Below the pieces are notes generated by a model. That model was not told the DNA's origin, did not search any database, and worked only from the letters and a program-made list of their open reading frames with translations. The position numbers were made by a program, and so were the translations under genes. Positions 22,604 to 25,852 of a stretch of DNA of 25,852 nucleotides are shown in pieces (within the stretch, counting starts at the first letter, position 1; each line of letters starts with the position of its first letter). Origin of the DNA: JANLQX01 sp043775075 (lineage in GTDB: Bacteria > Actinomycetota > Acidimicrobiia > Acidimicrobiales > JANYDT01); NCBI GenBank assembly GCA_043775075.1, contig JAYVSS010000374.1:1-25852 (forward strand), given 5' to 3'.

Positions 22604-23155
22604 ATGAATCTGGAAGTTCGCAAGATCGTGTCGGTCGTGGAGAGCACTCGGATCGAGATGGGCCGGCTGGTCGACGGTGCGAGGCGCAAAGTGGCAACCG
22701 GGGTCGTTATGACCAACCCGTGCGCCGGCCGCTATGTCGAGGACCTCACCCCGTTGATCGATTTGGGGGGATTACTGGGACAGGTCCTGATCGACGAAGC
22801 GCTGGCCGTGCTCGGCTGTGAGGTGGCCGACGTGAGCGCATATGGCAAGGCGGCGATCGTCGGTACTGCAGGCGAGATCGAGCACGCCGCGGCACTCATC
22901 CATCCGAAGTTCGGGGCGCCTATCCGAGCTCGCCTGGGCAAAGGGCCAGCGATCATCCCCTCCACGAAGCTCCTCGGTGGACCAGGGACGCGCATCGTGG
23001 CGCCGATCACGAACTGCTCCGATATCTGGTCCTTCGACGAGATGGACGCCATCGCGTTGTCGATTGACGACGCGCCCCGACCAGACGAAGTTGTGGCGAT
23101 CCTCGCCCTCGCCACGGGCGGTCGTCCCCTGCACCGAATCGTGAAGCCATCGTGA
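22604..23155 (+). CDS. DUF1185 (amino acid synthesis family) protein
   Basis: This soluble protein of 183 residues looks like the DUF1185/'amino acid synthesis' family. Supporting segments are KIVSVVESTRIEMGR, a TNPCAGRYVEDLTPLIDLG-type motif (about 37-55), a GKAAIVGTAGEIEHAAALIH segment (about 81-100), GPAIIPSTK (about 114-122) and a late GGRPLHRI. Its biochemical function is not established to my knowledge; the Pfam name reflects an old suggestion rather than a demonstrated pathway. The downstream EthD gene overlaps by four bases, so they are translationally coupled. Being divergent from a Rieske oxygenase suggests a catabolic role, perhaps processing a nitrogen-containing ring or amide. 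That is inference. Confidence 0.82.
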   Translation: MNLEVRKIVSVVESTRIEMGRLVDGARRKVATGVVMTNPCAGRYVEDLTPLIDLGGLLGQVLIDEALAVLGCEVADVSAYGKAAIVGTAGEIEHAAALIHPKFGAPIRARLGKGPAIIPSTKLLGGPGTRIVAPITNCSDIWSFDEMDAIALSIDDAPRPDEVVAILALATGGRPLHRIVKPS

Positions 23156-23460
23156 GCTTCAAGGCCGTGATTCTGCTGGCCCGACGAGAAGATATGTCCG
23201 CTGATGATTTCCGTCGGTGGTGGATCGACGAACACGCCCCCCTTGCCGCTCAGCTCCCGGGCGTCCGCCGAGTCACGTTCAACGTCGTTGAGGAGGCAAC
23301 AGAAGTCGACGGCGTCTCGGAGCTCTGGTTCGAAACACGGGCGGACTTCGACGCCGCCTACGCGACAGAGATCGGCAAGGCCGTGGCGGCCGACTCGATG
23401 GCTCATGTACGCAGCCGTACACGGTTGTTCGTCACCGAGCACCTGATCGTCGACTCATAA
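23152..23460 (+). CDS. EthD-domain dimeric alpha-beta barrel protein
   Basis: This small protein of 102 residues starts at GTG 23152, overlapping the DUF1185 stop by four bases. It matches the EthD family of ferredoxin-like alpha-beta barrels: FKAVILLARREDMSADDFRR, then WWIDEHAPLAAQLPGVRRV (the WxxxHA signature), then ELWFETRADFDAAYAT and a closing strand RTRLFVTEH. EthD was named for its requirement in ethyl tert-butyl ether degradation, and related proteins act as small lyases, isomerases or scavengers of toxic intermediates. Here it is coupled to DUF1185 and divergent from the Rieske oxygenase. It could act on an unstable oxygenase product. The specific role is unknown. Confidence 0.88.
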   Translation: MSFKAVILLARREDMSADDFRRWWIDEHAPLAAQLPGVRRVTFNVVEEATEVDGVSELWFETRADFDAAYATEIGKAVAADSMAHVRSRTRLFVTEHLIVDS

Positions 23461-23486
23461 CGAGTGCGATGCGTGGGTTACTGAGC

Positions 23487-24581
23487 TTACGGGAGGACGT
23501 CAGCGGCACCCAGGAGAAGCGCGAGATTGAAGCCCCGGGCCACCCACTTCTTCGTGAGCGCCGCGGCTCGCCCGTTGCCGGCTTCGGAGAAGTCGAAGGT
23601 GCCGATCAGCGACAGTGGCCCCGAAAGCAGATATGCGGCGTGCTCGGCGGCCGCCCGACGCAGGTCATGGGAGGACACCTTGACCCCGTGCGATGCGAGG
23701 GCGGTCTGGTACGACCCGAGCAAGGCTTGCGCTGATGTGTTCTGGACTTCGGGATCCATGGAGGTCGCCAGCAGCCACACCACGTCATAGATACCTCGGC
23801 AGCGCAATGAGAGCTGCCAGTCGATGAACACGGCATCATCGGTGTCGAGCGCGAAGAACAGGTTGTCGAGCCGGGCGTCACCGTGGACGAACGTCCGCGG
23901 TCCGGCGGCACAGGCGTGAATGAGGTCGATGAAGGAGGCGTCGACCCGCTTCGCCAACTCAAGTGAGCCTTCCGGCAGCGTCGATGCGAGAGGGGGCAGC
24001 GCAGCAACACCGGCGGTGACGATCGGCGGGACAGCCGCTAGATAAAAGGGATCGTTCTGCACCGGGAGCCAGGTGATCGAATCGAGCTCTGGGGTGTCCC
24101 ACCATTGCGCATGCATGGCGGCGAGTTGCTCGATGATCATCTGGGCGCGCCGCGGGCCGAGTCCGGCGAGCTGGTCTCCTCCCTCCAGACCGGCGAGGTC
24201 TTCGAGGAGAAGGAGGTAGGTGCCATCGGTGGCGTTCCCGGACGTGAAGTAACACCTCGGCACGCGCACCGGAACCCGATCAGCGGCTTCGGAGTAGAAG
24301 CGGTGCTCGCGCTCATACAAGCCGAGCACGAGGCCGACGGCACGGTTCGCTGGCGCCGCAGTCGGGAACTTGGCGATCAGGGTGGTCGGTCCGTTAGCCG
24401 GCTCACGGTCCCACGTGAGACGGAGCCTGGCGATCGTTCCGAAAACACCGACGCCGGCACCGATGTCGTCGGCGCTGACCGCCGTCACGACCGCCCCGTC
24501 GGCAACGGACTCCAGGGCAACGGTGAGGAACGACGCACTCAGCGCATCGATGGTCTGGGGGATGGCTCCAGGCTCGGTCAT
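23487..24581 (-). CDS. Aminoglycoside-phosphotransferase-fold kinase (APH/EcKinase-like)
   Basis: This protein-kinase-fold small-molecule phosphotransferase has about 364 residues from ATG 24581. Counted from that start, Lys71 (LIAKFP) may contact ATP. The catalytic loop HGDARLDNLFF holds Asp235 with His233 and Asn240, and the metal-binding Asp254 is in FIDWQ. The frame is open to 24650, but the family's N-terminal helix begins around IPQTIDALSASFL, so the inner ATG is preferred. In actinobacteria such kinases commonly sit beside acyl-CoA dehydrogenases in lipid and xenobiotic catabolic clusters; here the neighbour is a decayed dehydrogenase. It is unlikely to be an antibiotic-resistance gene. 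The substrate is unknown. Confidence 0.85.
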   Translation of the reverse strand: MTEPGAIPQTIDALSASFLTVALESVADGAVVTAVSADDIGAGVGVFGTIARLRLTWDREPANGPTTLIAKFPTAAPANRAVGLVLGLYEREHRFYSEAADRVPVRVPRCYFTSGNATDGTYLLLLEDLAGLEGGDQLAGLGPRRAQMIIEQLAAMHAQWWDTPELDSITWLPVQNDPFYLAAVPPIVTAGVAALPPLASTLPEGSLELAKRVDASFIDLIHACAAGPRTFVHGDARLDNLFFALDTDDAVFIDWQLSLRCRGIYDVVWLLATSMDPEVQNTSAQALLGSYQTALASHGVKVSSHDLRRAAAEHAAYLLSGPLSLIGTFDFSEAGNGRAAALTKKWVARGFNLALLLGAADVLP

Positions 24582-24692
24582 GACTAATGATCGCAGCTGG
24601 CTCCGCCGCGGGCCAAGCGGATCATTTGTCATGAACGGAGGCGGGTCCACGGCGCAGTCAGGAGTGTTGTTCCCGACGAGACGACCGTCGGG

Positions 24693-25470
24693 TCAAGATG
24701 ACTCGCGGGGCAGACCGAGGATCTTCTCGCCGATGATGTTGTGCTGGATCTCGTCGGTGCCGCCGGCGATCGATTGGGCGGGGGTAGACAGCAGCACCTC
24801 GGCCACCACACCATGCTGGGGATCGTCTGCGGCGGCGAGCATGGCCATCCCCCCGGCGATCGAAGTGTGCACCCGAGCGGCCCGGCGCGCCACCTCGGAG
24901 GCGGCCAGCTTTCCGAGCGAGCCTTCCGGGCCTATTGCCTTCCCGTGGTCCGGGCGACGTTCCATCCATCGCCAATCGCCCCGACGAGATTGGCGGCGGG
25001 GATTCGAGCATCGGTGAGGAAGATCTCGTTGAACGAGGCGTGGTAGTTCATCTGCCGGATCGGACGAACCTCGACTCCGGGTTGATGAATCGGCAGCACG
25101 AAGTAAGAGATGCCCGCATGCCTGGGCACGCTTCGGTCGGTACGCGCCAGCAGCATGCCGAAATCGGCATGCTGGGGCGCTGGTGCTCCACAGCTTTTGT
25201 CCTCGCACGATCCACTCATCGCCGTCGAGCTCGGCCGTTGCCGCGAGCGACGCGAGGTCGTATCGGGCGCCTGGCTGAGCTCGTCGGCCACCGCGGCGTC
25301 GACCCAGCGGGGAGCTCACGGCCGAACCAGCGGCGAGGCCACGATGGGACGGCCCATCCCGAATCGAGGAGCCGCGTCCGCCACTCGACGAGCGCCAGTG
25401 TTGGGTCCCAAGCGCCGTCGATCCAGGTGCGGACCTCATCGAGGACCTTGTCGTGCGTGGGTTCGTTCAT
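24693..25470 (-). pseudogene. Acyl-CoA dehydrogenase remnant with deletions and frameshifts
   Basis: Minus-strand pieces in three frames align in order with an actinobacterial acyl-CoA dehydrogenase. The N-terminus (from ATG 25470) ends in GWAVPSWPRRWFGRELP. A frame change near 25308 is followed by WVDAAVADELSQ, then a deletion near 25268 that removes the flavin-site region. The next piece is DLASLAATAELDGDEWIV then RGQKLWSTSA, with a frameshift near 25173. The following piece is HADFGMLLARTD, ISYFVLPIHQPGVEVRPIRQ and DARIPAANLVGAIGDGWNVA. A stop and a second deletion follow near 24940. The C-terminal piece EGSLGKLAASEVARRAAR to IAGGTDEIQHNIIGEKILGL ends at 24693. About 260 codons remain of the expected 380-400. 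It cannot make an active enzyme. It follows the nitroreductase stop by about 55 bases. Confidence 0.85.
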
Positions 25471-25525
25471 GGTCAACCCTCTTTCGCGTGACCGTCTGAC
25501 CGGCGCGCAGTCGCGTCGGAACGAG

Positions 25526-25852
25526 TCAGGCGAAGCGGTTGAACCGCACCAACTCATCGAGCGAGACGCGCGGGCGCTTTAACGGGCTGTCCGGATGGTC
25601 CGCCACGGGATACCCCAACGTGATGACCATCGGCATGACCCAATCCTGCGGGAGCCCCACTGCGGCGCGGGCTTGGTCCGCATGTTGCAACGTGACCGGA
25701 CAGGACCCGATGCCTTCGGCGTGAGCGGCAATCATCATGTTCTGCGCCTGTCGTCCCACATCGAACAGGCGAAGCTGGTCTACCGGCGCAGCGAACCCGA
25801 CGATCGCGGCCGAGGACCCGATCCATGATGCGAAGTCTCCGGCTCCGGCGAG
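25526..25852 (-). CDS. Nitroreductase-family protein, 5' end outside window
   Basis: The last 108 residues of an FMN-dependent nitroreductase-fold protein are present on the minus strand; the frame continues past the window edge. Recognisable features are the dimer-interface helix with GRQAQNMMIAAHAEGIGSCP and the C-terminal ITLGYPVADHPDSPLKRPRVSLDELV, where the G-x-P plus K/R-x-R-x-x-L/V pattern is typical of the family's tail. Members reduce nitro groups, quinones or flavins using NAD(P)H. It is upstream of the decayed acyl-CoA dehydrogenase on the same strand. It is intact as far as visible; specificity cannot be judged without the N-terminus. Confidence 0.85.
   Translation of the reverse strand, partial: LAGAGDFASWIGSSAAIVGFAAPVDQLRLFDVGRQAQNMMIAAHAEGIGSCPVTLQHADQARAAVGLPQDWVMPMVITLGYPVADHPDSPLKRPRVSLDELVRFNRFA

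Noticed and set aside
23487..24581. APH-fold gene as an aminoglycoside resistance determinant
   Set aside because: Its sequence and dehydrogenase neighbourhood match the catabolic-cluster APH/EcKinase-like group, not known resistance enzymes.

Overview
The window is high-GC DNA with actinobacterial gene content. It carries a fused CofG/CofH FO synthase (FbiC, coenzyme F420 biosynthesis), a KorA/KorB 2-oxoglutarate:ferredoxin oxidoreductase, split MaoC-type hydratases, several SDR enzymes, traces of an F420-type luciferase-like oxidoreductase, and start regions that look leaderless. An uncultured or environmental actinobacterium, possibly of class Acidimicrobiia, fits best. This is inferred from gene content; no rRNA or other taxonomic marker is present.

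Layout. 1-3399 (minus): a three-gene unit of OmpR-type response regulator, sensor histidine kinase and a Tat-type multicopper oxidase cut by the window edge, probably a copper or envelope-stress module. 3619-6203 (minus): two half-size MaoC-like hydratase subunits, an SDR and a diacylglycerol-kinase-like lipid kinase; the first three reading frames are joined by 4-base overlaps. A second SDR (6434-7222) is transcribed divergently, and a perfect 15-bp palindrome sits in the shared control region. 7253-10152 (minus): a ferritin-like diiron protein and an N-acyl-D-amino-acid deacylase-type amidohydrolase. 10888-13789 (minus): korA-korB, with korB broken by a one-base frameshift. 13941-15824: an intact aldo/keto reductase surrounded by decayed genes (a PHP-domain protein, an F420-type LLM oxidoreductase fragment, a DUF3237-like gene). 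16061-18924: an HxlR-type regulator divergent from fbiC with an operator-like array between them. 19254-20932: an ABC exporter pair. 21050-23460: a Rieske oxygenase divergent from a DUF1185-EthD gene pair. 23487-25852 (minus): an APH-fold kinase, a badly decayed acyl-CoA dehydrogenase and the end of a nitroreductase.

Most genes suit a heterotroph degrading acyl-CoA, sterol-like or aromatic compounds with ferredoxin and F420 redox chemistry. Three signals are less ordinary. (1) A 78-bp element built from four 19-bp units in a head-to-head arrangement occurs twice, at 10246 and 15375, and a related 19-bp tandem pair lies at 10777. The two copies bracket the kor/aldo-keto reductase block. (2) Decayed or frame-broken genes are concentrated at 11.4 kb, 14 kb, 15.5 kb and 25 kb. 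(3) Four genes have a TANNNT box 7-8 bases before the start codon and no clear Shine-Dalgarno, which suggests leaderless transcripts. No tRNA, rRNA or CRISPR array was seen.
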